A program made the position numbers and the translations under genes. From the NCBI RefSeq assembly GCF_964019545.1, contig NZ_OZ026451.1, positions 1,545,001-1,609,000 on the forward strand: a stretch of DNA of 64,000 nucleotides. Direction: 5' to 3'. Positions 17,275 through 25,959 of this stretch are shown one piece after another. The notes beneath the pieces are model-generated. The model was not told where the DNA came from and made no database searches. It saw only the letters and a program-made list of their open reading frames with translations. The stretch's first letter is position 1, and each line of letters begins with the position of its first letter. Source of the DNA: Rickettsiella endosymbiont of Xylota segnis (GTDB lineage Bacteria > Pseudomonadota > Gammaproteobacteria > Diplorickettsiales > Diplorickettsiaceae).

Positions 17275-18659
17275 AACAGCTCCCTGTTGTTATGGTAGGC
17301 GGTAATGGTTTTGGCCGTTATCCGAAAATATCTGCTGAACAAACCTTTAATATGCTCGTGAGTGATGATTTTTTAGTTCCCTTTGCCGGTTATAAAAAGG
17401 TATTAGCCATTGCCGAAAAAGGATCGGGGCGCGGATTATTTAACAGTGTCCGTTTTAATCATTTAATTGCTGTCATCGATAATGGCGTCTATATCATCGG
17501 CCGAACCTTATATGCACAACGCATTGGTAGTTTAGAAACCTTTACAGGCGATGTATTAATTGCTGAAAACGAAAAAGAGGAGATTGCGATCTGTGATCAA
17601 AAAGATATATTTATTTTTAATGTCCGTGATTCAACGTTTAAAAAAGCGGAATTAGACTTTGTTCCGGGTTTTATTGCATACCATAACGGCCGTTTCCTAG
17701 CACCCGATAGTGAGCATGCCGAGTGGAGGCTCTGTGATGAGGAAAATAGTTTACATTGGCCGGCAGATAGCAGTCATGTCGGTGAATTCCAAACCAAAGC
17801 CGACAATCCCTTAGCGGTGATTCCTTTACCAGGGCGTGGCAATACGCTCTTTGTTATGGGATCGATAGTCACTGAATGTTGGTCGGATATCGGTTTAAAC
17901 TTATTTCCCTATCAACGCGCTTCCAGTTTTAACATTGATTATGGCTGTTTAAATCCAGCAACCATTGCAAGCAGCGATGAATTTGTTGTTTGGTTAGGCC
18001 GTAATGAGAAATCGGGACCTGTCATTATGTTAAGTAATGGCGGCGCGATTCAACAAATCTCCACCGAAGGAATTAACTTTAAATTTTCCCAGTTAAAAAA
18101 CCCAAATAATGCCTATGGTTTTTTATTCAAACAAGATGGTCATTTGATTTATCAAATTACTTTTCCAGAAGATAACTTAACCTATGCCTATGATTTTAAT
18201 ACTCAACTCTTTTTTACATTGACCAATGAAGCCATGGATGCACACATTGCTAAAAAGGCTGTTTATTTTAATGGCAGCTATTATTTTATTAGTTTTATTG
18301 ACGGTCATGTGTATGAATTAAATTCTCGCTATACCGAAGCCGATGGCAAAGAAATTCCAAGAATTAGAATAACGCCGCCTATTCGCTCTTTAGATAATGG
18401 TTTTTTTACGATACAACGATTGTTACTTCACCTTGAACAAGGCCATAACCAAACAGTACAACGCGTAGATTTATCCTTATCCAAAGATGGGGGAATTAGC
18501 TTTAGTTCGACTCTATCCAAAATCCTAAACCCTTTAGCGCATCGACAAAATCATTTGAGTTGGTGGCAGTTAGGACGCACTAATGATCTCACTTTACAAT
18601 GTCGCTTCTGGGGACAGGATCGTTTTGTGGTAGGCAATGGGCTCTTGAGTATCACATGA
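17271..18659 (+). CDS. P22 gp10-like packaged DNA stabilization / tail hub protein
   Basis: 462 residues, near the P22 gp10 length of 472. It opens with LPVVMVGGNGFGRYPKISAEQTFNMLVSDDFLVPFAGYKKV in the family manner, and includes ECWSDIGLNLFPYQR and repeated beta-propeller-like blades. The hexameric gp10 ring joins gp4 to the tail needle and spikes. It overlaps gp4 and the following small gene by 4 bp each, showing a tight operon. Confidence 0.85.
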   Translation: MKQLPVVMVGGNGFGRYPKISAEQTFNMLVSDDFLVPFAGYKKVLAIAEKGSGRGLFNSVRFNHLIAVIDNGVYIIGRTLYAQRIGSLETFTGDVLIAENEKEEIAICDQKDIFIFNVRDSTFKKAELDFVPGFIAYHNGRFLAPDSEHAEWRLCDEENSLHWPADSSHVGEFQTKADNPLAVIPLPGRGNTLFVMGSIVTECWSDIGLNLFPYQRASSFNIDYGCLNPATIASSDEFVVWLGRNEKSGPVIMLSNGGAIQQISTEGINFKFSQLKNPNNAYGFLFKQDGHLIYQITFPEDNLTYAYDFNTQLFFTLTNEAMDAHIAKKAVYFNGSYYFISFIDGHVYELNSRYTEADGKEIPRIRITPPIRSLDNGFFTIQRLLLHLEQGHNQTVQRVDLSLSKDGGISFSSTLSKILNPLAHRQNHLSWWQLGRTNDLTLQCRFWGQDRFVVGNGLLSIT

Positions 18660-18919
18660 AGATTCCAAATTTACCGCAGGAAAAACCGATTAATGAACAA
18701 GGACAATGGACCGCCGCTTGGAGTTTATGGTTACAACAACTCACCAGTTTATTGCAAACCCATTTATCCGATGAAGGTTTTCAGTTGCCTTTAAAATCGA
18801 CTTCCATCATTACCCAATTAAATCAAGCAAATAAAACCGGCACATTAATCTATGATGCGAATACTCAACAATTCAAAGGCAATGTTAAGGGTCAATTTAA
18901 AGTCATTCAATTGGATTAA
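18656..18919 (+). CDS. Small conserved-position phage structural protein
   Basis: 87 residues starting MKIPNLPQEKPINEQGQWT. The ATG overlaps the gp10-like stop as ATGA. A longer reading in the same frame from 18599 would overlap gp10 by 61 bp and is unlikely. The C-terminus (TGTLIYDANTQQFKGNVKGQFKVIQLD) looks like a beta hairpin segment often found in tail-associated proteins. Function not recognised. Confidence 0.6.
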   Translation: MKIPNLPQEKPINEQGQWTAAWSLWLQQLTSLLQTHLSDEGFQLPLKSTSIITQLNQANKTGTLIYDANTQQFKGNVKGQFKVIQLD

Positions 18920-18922
18920 GCG

Positions 18923-19501
18923 ATGAGTGTTTTTGGTGATATTGGAAACTTTTTATGGGGTGGTAATGATGCTAATCAAGCGAGTAGTTATTACAACCAA
19001 ATACCGGATATCTTAAAGCAGTATTTAAAACCTTATGTTGATAGAGGTAATGCGGTTTATCCGCAATTACAAGAGCAATACGACAATTTATTAAAGGATC
19101 CCGGTAATTTTTTAAATAAACTCGGTCAAGGCTACCACGAATCTCCAGGCTATCAATTTCAATTGAATCAAACACTTAATGCAGGTAATCGAGCTGCTGC
19201 AGCAAAAGGGATGTTAGGTAGTCCGATGCAGCAACAACAAGCTCAGCAATCAGCCAGTCAATTGGCCAATCAAGATTTCAATAGCTACTTAAGTCATGTT
19301 TTAGGTTTATATGGACAGGGTTTAGCAGGTAAACAAAACATTTATAACATGGGCTTTGGTGCTTCTAATAATTTAGGCGAAAACTTAAGTAATGCATTAA
19401 TGTCACAAGGCAATTTAGCGTATTCCACGGCTGCCAATCAAAACCAATCCAATCAACAATTATTAGGAATGCTATTGGGATTGGCGGGTGGATTTTTATA
19501 G
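18923..19501 (+). CDS. DNA ejection protein candidate (gp7-like position)
   Basis: 192 residues rich in Gln, Asn, Gly and Ala, with a hydrophobic C-terminus (LLGMLLGLAGGFL). Composition and position, just after the hub genes and before two larger Gln/Ala-rich proteins, fit the trio of P22 ejection proteins gp7, gp20 and gp16 that enter the cell with the DNA. Segment AAAAKGMLGSPMQQQQAQQSA recurs in podovirus ejection proteins. Individual assignment is by order, not by strong motif. Confidence 0.65.
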   Translation: MSVFGDIGNFLWGGNDANQASSYYNQIPDILKQYLKPYVDRGNAVYPQLQEQYDNLLKDPGNFLNKLGQGYHESPGYQFQLNQTLNAGNRAAAAKGMLGSPMQQQQAQQSASQLANQDFNSYLSHVLGLYGQGLAGKQNIYNMGFGASNNLGENLSNALMSQGNLAYSTAANQNQSNQQLLGMLLGLAGGFL

Positions 19502-19520
19502 AAAAAAATAGAAAAACATA

Positions 19521-20642
19521 ATGGCGATACCCGTTCAACAGTTTCCCATTTTATCTTCTGCGCAGGCTAATCCCTTAGGAAGAGGTTTGGCTACTGGCCA
19601 AAACTTAGCTCAACACTTTATTCAAAATCATTTTCTAAAAACCAATGAACAAGAGAATTTACAGAAACAACAATTAGCCAATGCCTTATCACACATCCAA
19701 TTACAGTTTGCGCCAGAAACCATGCAAACCAAGCTGGCCTATCAATCAGCACAAATACCCTATTTGCAGGCTCAAACAGAAAAAACCAAACAAGCAACGC
19801 AATTAGCACCGTTAGATGCACTGATAAAAGCTCAGCAAGCCTCTCAAATCGGATCCCGTTTTGGTGGAGCCTATCAAATGGCGAGGGCTTTACAAGCAAT
19901 GGCGCCGGCGGCACGGCAAATTTGGATCGCACAAAACCAAGATCACTATAATCAAATGCTAGTGGATTTAGGGAATCAAACTAATAGTAACTTTATTAAC
20001 CCTGAATTATTAAAAAGATATTTACCTGAACTGAATAATAATTCTCCTAGAACTTTATCTCCTCGCTTTTCACAACAAACGTCGGACAATATTCGCCAAA
20101 CCCAATTAGCCAATCAACTCTCTGCAAATAATGTCTTAACAACACCTGCAACACGCAGACAATATGAAGGCGGAATTCAAGTTGAAGGAATCTTTAATGA
20201 TCCCAGCTTTCAGTCACAAGCACAAAACGCAAGTCTTTATGCCGGTGCAACCGGTAAAGGAAAAGCCGCATTAGCGGCATTGTCACAAACGAATCCCAAA
20301 GCCTATGAAGATTATATTGCTTTCAAACGTCAAACCTTACCGTTGATTGAAAGCCGCATTAAAACCTTGGATCAAATGGGTGCCACCGATGCCCAACGTA
20401 AGATACTTGAAAATATGTTCGATAAAACAGCGGATGCCTTAACCTCTAATCCCCAGCAATTTATCCTGCAACTTAATCAACTCGGTAAAACCTTAAATTT
20501 AGTCGCACGATCGGTACAAACTGCAGCATCCCCTTTAACACCGATGCAGCGTATTAAAGCATTTAATCCTATTCAAGATGCATCTAAAACCATCAATGGT
20601 AAAACCTATCATAAGATTCAAGGGCAGTGGTATGAACAATGA
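19521..20642 (+). CDS. DNA ejection protein candidate (gp20-like position)
   Basis: 373 residues. The N-terminal two thirds are Gln-rich helical (LATGQNLAQHFIQN, EQENLQKQQLANALSHIQLQ), typical for internal virion proteins. The C-terminus KTINGKTYHKIQGQWYEQ is a short motif seen at the end of many phage internal proteins. Its stop overlaps the next start by 4 bp. Length is somewhat below P22 gp20 (471). Confidence 0.65.
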   Translation: MAIPVQQFPILSSAQANPLGRGLATGQNLAQHFIQNHFLKTNEQENLQKQQLANALSHIQLQFAPETMQTKLAYQSAQIPYLQAQTEKTKQATQLAPLDALIKAQQASQIGSRFGGAYQMARALQAMAPAARQIWIAQNQDHYNQMLVDLGNQTNSNFINPELLKRYLPELNNNSPRTLSPRFSQQTSDNIRQTQLANQLSANNVLTTPATRRQYEGGIQVEGIFNDPSFQSQAQNASLYAGATGKGKAALAALSQTNPKAYEDYIAFKRQTLPLIESRIKTLDQMGATDAQRKILENMFDKTADALTSNPQQFILQLNQLGKTLNLVARSVQTAASPLTPMQRIKAFNPIQDASKTINGKTYHKIQGQWYEQ

Positions 20643-21979
20643 AACCTGTCAATGATCCTGACGTGTTAAAACAATTAGAAAGTAAGTCAAATTCTAATTT
20701 CGAAATAAATCAGCACAATCCCGTTTTTAATTTTTTGGCAGGGGCCGGTGGTGCATTACAAAATAGTTTAGCGAATTTACCTTACAGTCCTGTTCATCAT
20801 GCGCCTTCTTCACAAGGATTATCAGGAAAGATAGGTGATATTGCTGGAAATTTATTAGGTTTCGTCGGCGGGGGTGAAGCACTGAATGCCGCTCGTGCGG
20901 CCAGTGAAGGTTTGCCATTTGTGGGCCAACTCGCTAAATCACTCGGTGGCGAAGGTTTACCCGGTATTGCAAGAAGATTGTTAGGAACTTCAATGGCAGG
21001 TGCTTTGGAAAATCCTAACGATAGAATGGAAGGTGCTACAAAAGGTGCGTTATGGGCAGGCGTGGGTGAATCGGTTCCACTCGCATTAAAAGGAATTCAT
21101 CAGGCAGCAGAATTTATTCATCCACAAGCTTTTACCAACAAACTGGTTGCCTCGCTTAAAAATGCTTATGAAAACAGTAAAGCAGAAGCCACAAAACGGT
21201 ATGGACAGGTTTTAGGAAACATTGGATCTGAAAAAATAAAGGCTCAAACCTATCCTCAGTTACATCAAGATATTTTGACGGCCTTTGACGCCAAACTAAA
21301 AGATTTGCATCAAGATTTTACAAATAATTCTAGTTTGGAAAAAGCACATCAACTACAAAGCCAATTAGGTTCTAAAATAGGACAATTATCAACGAGTAAA
21401 CATATTGATATTCATACGCATAATGCGATAACTCATTTAAAGCAAGCGCGGGCTGCTTTACAAACGGATATAAACAGCTTTCTACAACAAACGCATCCTG
21501 ATTTATTTAATCAATACCAACAAGCCACCCGATTTTACAAAAATACAGTGATTCCGTATCACGCAGAAAATTTTATCTCGAAAATAGCACAAGGGGATAT
21601 CAAAACCGCTGCACCGAAAAAATTAAATAATGTTTTAATGACTCTGTCTGAAAAAGCATCGTTACCTTCGGATCACACTTTGCAAACGGCGCATAAACAA
21701 CTTGAGAACAAAATGAATCGCGGAAAAATGACCAGCCAATTAGCCAGTTTATTAGCCGGTGCAGGTTTGGGTGAATTAACGCATCCCGGTGGTTTCGGTG
21801 CACTCGGGGGGTTAATAGGTGGGGGTGCTGCGCATCATTACGTATTACCTAAGTTACTTGATCTGGCAGCGAATCCCTATGCGACTCAACAAGTAAAAAA
21901 TTTAAAACTCCCGTATCAATTACTCATGAAAAGTTTAATTGCCAATCAACTTAATCCTAATAATAAGGAAGCATTATGA
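20639..21979 (+). CDS. DNA ejection / internal virion protein candidate (gp16-like position)
   Basis: 446 residues. Gly/Ala-rich segments around residues 30-110 (FNFLAGAGGALQNS, IAGNLLGFVGGGEAL) and 365-410 (LASLLAGAGLGELTHPGGFGALGG) could insert in membranes, separated by a long amphipathic helical region. P22 gp16 is 609 residues and crosses the host envelope during ejection. It overlaps both neighbours by 4 bp. Confidence 0.62.
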   Translation: MKPVNDPDVLKQLESKSNSNFEINQHNPVFNFLAGAGGALQNSLANLPYSPVHHAPSSQGLSGKIGDIAGNLLGFVGGGEALNAARAASEGLPFVGQLAKSLGGEGLPGIARRLLGTSMAGALENPNDRMEGATKGALWAGVGESVPLALKGIHQAAEFIHPQAFTNKLVASLKNAYENSKAEATKRYGQVLGNIGSEKIKAQTYPQLHQDILTAFDAKLKDLHQDFTNNSSLEKAHQLQSQLGSKIGQLSTSKHIDIHTHNAITHLKQARAALQTDINSFLQQTHPDLFNQYQQATRFYKNTVIPYHAENFISKIAQGDIKTAAPKKLNNVLMTLSEKASLPSDHTLQTAHKQLENKMNRGKMTSQLASLLAGAGLGELTHPGGFGALGGLIGGGAAHHYVLPKLLDLAANPYATQQVKNLKLPYQLLMKSLIANQLNPNNKEAL

Positions 21980-24294
21980 ATCTAGATCCACGTTATGTCG
22001 TAGCTCCCGCACTGGAACAAGCTTATATCGATAAAAAATCAGGCTTACCGTTAGCTAATGGCATCATTACTTTTTATCAAGATAAACAACGCACGGTACT
22101 AAAACCTATCTTTACTTTGAGTAATGATCCCGTGCACACGTATGTTGCATTACCCAATCCATTGCGCTTAAGTGCTGTTGGTACTGTACAAGATGCCAAT
22201 GGAAATAATGTATTGCCTTATTATTTTCCCTTTGATGAACAAGGAAATGTTGAGCTTTATTATATTACCGTAGAAAGTATGGATGGCCAGTTACAATTTA
22301 CCCGTGAAGCGTGGCCTAGTATATCCATCGAACAAAATAACAATGAAAGGGATTTAATTAATTTAATCCCTAATGGTCAGTTTTTATTACATAACACTAT
22401 TCCAGCTCAAGAAAATAGAGTTATTGGTGAGATTAACCAAGCAATCACTTATCTCGCACCAGGTGGGTGGACTTTTCAGAGACCAGAATATTCTACCGCT
22501 AAAGATTTAGTGGTTTTTGAACGCTTTGGATCCAGTGTAAATAATCCTTCGGGTTATCCTCGTTATGCCATTCGGATTGAAAATCAACTGCCCTGTGCAG
22601 GTGATCTATTCAAAGATTTAAGAATAAGCTTTGGTAATGTGAATCGTTTTGCTTCTAATACGGAAGCTTATACCTTTTCATTTGCCGCACAAACCAATAC
22701 CGGGAATACGTTAACCGCAACACTCTTATTAATCAAAAACTATGGTCAGGGAGGAAGCCCCTTAGAAGAAAAAATCATCAAGACGATTACCATAAATGCT
22801 GCTTATTCGATGATGACTATTCCTTTTATTTTTGGAGAAAACCAAAATAAAACTTTGAGTCTAAAGGATGATGATAGCGTTACTATTGCACTGCGCTTTC
22901 CTACCAACAGTGTATTTGATGTGTCGTTAACGGATTTTATGTTGAGTAAGGGTAATAATATCATCACTGATTATTCGCAAATAACTGATAACCAAGTCAT
23001 TAGTCAAAGTCTAGCGGGAAATCCCATACCTGCGCTCGATGGTTCAGATCATTATCTACCGGTTTATTTTAGTAAAACAGGATTTATATTTTATGATGGC
23101 GATATTGGTAAGATTTACTCAGCGGCTTATCCTAAACCGAGTCCAGGAGAATTATTATGTGATGGCAGCCGTTATTTAAGTACAGGTATCTCTCCTGATG
23201 AAATTCCTTATTCAAGGCTTGCTAAAAAATTATGGGATGATGAATTAAATTATTATCGTTATGGAACCGGTGCTAATTTTGTAACCGCTGTACTTGATTC
23301 GCAGCAAGCAAGAATACGGCTTACCACCAATCAACCAGGTTCTGCTATCGCATCAACTGCGGGTACATCCGGTTTTACGATAACACCGGTTGTGACTGGA
23401 AATAATTATTATGTCCAAGCGTTGGCTGGAAGAGATTCTAATAAGATTATCTGCAAGGGAAGTATTATCGGCGCTACACCAGCTCCTGATGCCAAGACCA
23501 GTGGGTTTACTTTAAATGATTTACGAAACTCAGCGGCTACCAATCATTTGTTTCAAATTGTATGCACTGACAGTAAAAATTTAGCCGGTCAATGGTTACA
23601 ATTTTCAACGACGAATGTCACTTATTATGTTTGGTTTACGGTTGATGGTCAGGGTATTGATCCAAAACCCTCCTCATTAAACGGAATAAAGTTAGCGCTT
23701 TTTTCAACACAGACTGCCAATGAGGTGGCCTCCTGTTTAGCTGAAACTTTAAATGGTCATCAAATGACTTTAATAAAAACTAATGAGGCCAGCCAAATTA
23801 AACCTGGCAGTTATTGGACTTTTGCAACCACTACACCCGAAAACTTTTATGTTTGGTATCGAAAGAATAAGCAAGGATCCGATCCAAAAGCAGATGGAAC
23901 CGGTATCGTCGTTGATATTCAAGAAAGTGATACGGCAGAAAAAATTACTCAAAAAACAATGCGTGCAATAAACCAAGCTTATTTTGCGGTACCGGATTTA
24001 CGCGGTGTTTTTTTAAGAGGTTGGGATAAGGATAAAAAAATAGATACCGGTGATCGATTTTTTAATTATGGGCAAGGCCTTATTACAAACACGATTGGAG
24101 CATTCGAATTGGATGAAATACTGAGTCATAACCATTCTTTTACAACAGGTTATGAAGATGGTCCGAGAAGTCAAACAACAATGACTGAAAAATGCTATCA
24201 CGGTACTTATCCCAGCAGTTCTTACGTTGACTATCACGGTGGCAATGAATCAAGACCTCTCAATACTGCAGTTAATTTTGTTATTAAATATTAA
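21976..24294 (+). CDS. Tail fibre/spike protein with C-terminal collar domain
   Basis: 772 residues. Residues 1-115 are a virion-attachment-like N-terminus (GLPLANGIITFYQD...TFTLSN-type, PLRLSAVGTVQDANG). The C-terminus (about 660-772) is a Phage_Collar domain: VPDLRGVFLRGWDKDKKIDTGD, then LDEILSHNHSF, ending RPLNTAVNFVIKY. An internal duplication is visible about 77 residues apart, YVWFTVDGQGIDPKP near 546 and YVWYRKNKQGSDPKA near 623. It would determine host-surface recognition. It is the last large gene of the late operon. Confidence 0.82.
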   Translation: MNLDPRYVVAPALEQAYIDKKSGLPLANGIITFYQDKQRTVLKPIFTLSNDPVHTYVALPNPLRLSAVGTVQDANGNNVLPYYFPFDEQGNVELYYITVESMDGQLQFTREAWPSISIEQNNNERDLINLIPNGQFLLHNTIPAQENRVIGEINQAITYLAPGGWTFQRPEYSTAKDLVVFERFGSSVNNPSGYPRYAIRIENQLPCAGDLFKDLRISFGNVNRFASNTEAYTFSFAAQTNTGNTLTATLLLIKNYGQGGSPLEEKIIKTITINAAYSMMTIPFIFGENQNKTLSLKDDDSVTIALRFPTNSVFDVSLTDFMLSKGNNIITDYSQITDNQVISQSLAGNPIPALDGSDHYLPVYFSKTGFIFYDGDIGKIYSAAYPKPSPGELLCDGSRYLSTGISPDEIPYSRLAKKLWDDELNYYRYGTGANFVTAVLDSQQARIRLTTNQPGSAIASTAGTSGFTITPVVTGNNYYVQALAGRDSNKIICKGSIIGATPAPDAKTSGFTLNDLRNSAATNHLFQIVCTDSKNLAGQWLQFSTTNVTYYVWFTVDGQGIDPKPSSLNGIKLALFSTQTANEVASCLAETLNGHQMTLIKTNEASQIKPGSYWTFATTTPENFYVWYRKNKQGSDPKADGTGIVVDIQESDTAEKITQKTMRAINQAYFAVPDLRGVFLRGWDKDKKIDTGDRFFNYGQGLITNTIGAFELDEILSHNHSFTTGYEDGPRSQTTMTEKCYHGTYPSSSYVDYHGGNESRPLNTAVNFVIKY

Positions 24295-24303
24295 ATAAAC
24301 TTT

Positions 24304-24435
24304 ATGATAAAAAAAATACTATTAATCTTAACGTTAGGAATCATGATCGGCTGGATAGCCAGCTGTGCTTGGAAAGCGCCTTTACAAGAGATCAATGTAC
24401 CTGTTTGGCCTGATGCACATTTTCAAGCGGAATAA
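24304..24435 (+). CDS. 43-residue lipoprotein-like small protein
   Basis: Starts MIKKILLILTLGIMIGWIASCAW: a basic start, hydrophobic segment, then a cysteine after IAS that could be a lipobox. The rest (KAPLQEINVPVWPDAHFQAE) is short and would face the periplasm. Position directly after the tail gene suggests a phage exported protein, perhaps a spanin-like lysis helper, but this is a guess from size and place. No clear ribosome site is visible. Confidence 0.5.
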   Translation: MIKKILLILTLGIMIGWIASCAWKAPLQEINVPVWPDAHFQAE

Positions 24436-24437
24436 CT

Positions 24438-25928
24438 TCAAAAAAACCGAGGATGGGTTGTTGTTGGATCAGGCGAGACTGTCTTGTCTTCTGAATCGAT
24501 GTAGGTACTAGTTCGTTTTAAAAGTATTTCCAGTATTTTTTTATTCTCAGCTTGTTCTGCTTCTATTTCAGTTTGTTTTGCCTTTATTTCTGCATGTTGC
24601 GCTTCGACTTCTGCATATTGCGCTTCGACTGCTGCCTGTCTTGCTTCTATCTCTGCATGTTTTGTTTCTATTCTGTGAAACCTTTTATTAAGCTCTTCTC
24701 TAAATATTATGAGGTCTTGTTCGAGCTTCTCTCTTAGCTTAGCTAGCTCTAATTCCCAGGATGGAACACATTGTTTTAAGATGACTAAACCGTGATTCAA
24801 TCTATCGAGTGAGGCTTCAACTAATAGTTGAAAATTTTGAAACAATTCTGTTTTTATTCGAACGATTATTTCATCTCCACCTGACCTATCAGGATGAAAT
24901 AATAAACTACTATGTCGAAAGAAATAGGTAAATCGATTTTGTAAATGATCCGACCAATTTAACATTTCCCTATAGTTAACTCGTTTATGTTTTGTTTCAT
25001 AGACTAGCCGTTCATAGTCAGACAATAAGGGGTCAATTAATCCTTCTAAACTTTGTAAACACTGCTGTAAAAAAGACTGAATTTCTTTATAGGGAGGTGG
25101 ATTTTCTTTTAACAGCTCTTTTAAGAGATGTTGTTTAAATGCTAACCATTCATTGACTGAACTTAATGGAGAACTAAGATCAGCGCCTAAAGAGGGACTA
25201 ATAACTCTCTCAACTACCGCCGGACTAACAGAAACTAAGTCTTGACAGGAATTTTCTTCACTGGCTTTAACAGGTTGGCACCAATGCTGAAAATAATTTC
25301 TCAGTACCTTTCCAAGCTCTGAATATTCGTCTTCTAACTTTCGTTGTATGGAGGCTCGATCACAGCCTTCAGGTAATTCCTTTAAATGACGATCCAATAA
25401 CTTTAAAAAAAACCGTTGTCTTTTTTCTTCATGTTGAGCCAATAGAACATCAAAGTTTTTATTCATCCATTCAACATTCCCTATATAACCTTCAAGACGT
25501 TGTTCTAAAACTGAATGATCCCGTTTTAATTCACGCATAAACAAGTTTACAAGACGTTGCTCAGGCGCATACAGTATCAAACTCCGTTCGGAGAGTGGAT
25601 TTTCCTGATGAATACGCTGAAAGGAAAGACAACGCTGATAATAAGAATAAATAACTATCCGATTATTAATGTCGGTAAATAAACGTAATAACCAGCGTCG
25701 CCAAAAAGGCTTTTGCCAATACAAAGCAATTTGTTGTTGTAACTCATCCGGTGTTTTTCTACAGAGTCTTAAATTCTCTAAATCCTCTTGCTCGCGTAGC
25801 CATAAAGGATTGTCTTTGCTGAGCTGCGGGGAGATTTGAATAAAACCTCCCCATTTTACGCCCCACCACCAGGACATCCATTCAAAGGGTTTACAGGCAA
25901 GTTGTCTACCTAAGTCTTCGATTAACAT
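24438..25928 (-). CDS. Coiled-coil effector-like protein with HPD (J-domain-like) motif
   Basis: 496 residues from the ATG at 25928, which has GGAGG 9 nt upstream; an in-frame GTG at 25937 abuts that site and is less likely. Residues about 325-365 contain LNWSDHLQNRFTYFFRHSS, then FHPDRSGGDE with His-Pro-Asp at 345-347, similar to helix II, HPD loop and helix III of DnaJ domains, though the rest of the J domain is poorly conserved. Residues about 420-475 are a repetitive coiled coil (EIEARQ, EVEAQ, EIKAKQ, EIEAEQ). The tail LEILLKRTSTYIDSEDKTV resembles that of the upstream 800-residue protein. Not a known phage function; a secreted host-directed protein is possible. Confidence 0.65.
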   Translation of the reverse strand: MLIEDLGRQLACKPFEWMSWWWGVKWGGFIQISPQLSKDNPLWLREQEDLENLRLCRKTPDELQQQIALYWQKPFWRRWLLRLFTDINNRIVIYSYYQRCLSFQRIHQENPLSERSLILYAPEQRLVNLFMRELKRDHSVLEQRLEGYIGNVEWMNKNFDVLLAQHEEKRQRFFLKLLDRHLKELPEGCDRASIQRKLEDEYSELGKVLRNYFQHWCQPVKASEENSCQDLVSVSPAVVERVISPSLGADLSSPLSSVNEWLAFKQHLLKELLKENPPPYKEIQSFLQQCLQSLEGLIDPLLSDYERLVYETKHKRVNYREMLNWSDHLQNRFTYFFRHSSLLFHPDRSGGDEIIVRIKTELFQNFQLLVEASLDRLNHGLVILKQCVPSWELELAKLREKLEQDLIIFREELNKRFHRIETKHAEIEARQAAVEAQYAEVEAQHAEIKAKQTEIEAEQAENKKILEILLKRTSTYIDSEDKTVSPDPTTTHPRFF

Positions 25929-25959
25929 CACCAGCACCCTCCTTAACTAACCTTTTACA

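Noticed and set aside
18599-18655. Upstream extension of the 87-residue structural gene
   Set aside because: It overlaps the gp10-like gene deeply; the ATGA overlap at 18656 is the natural start.
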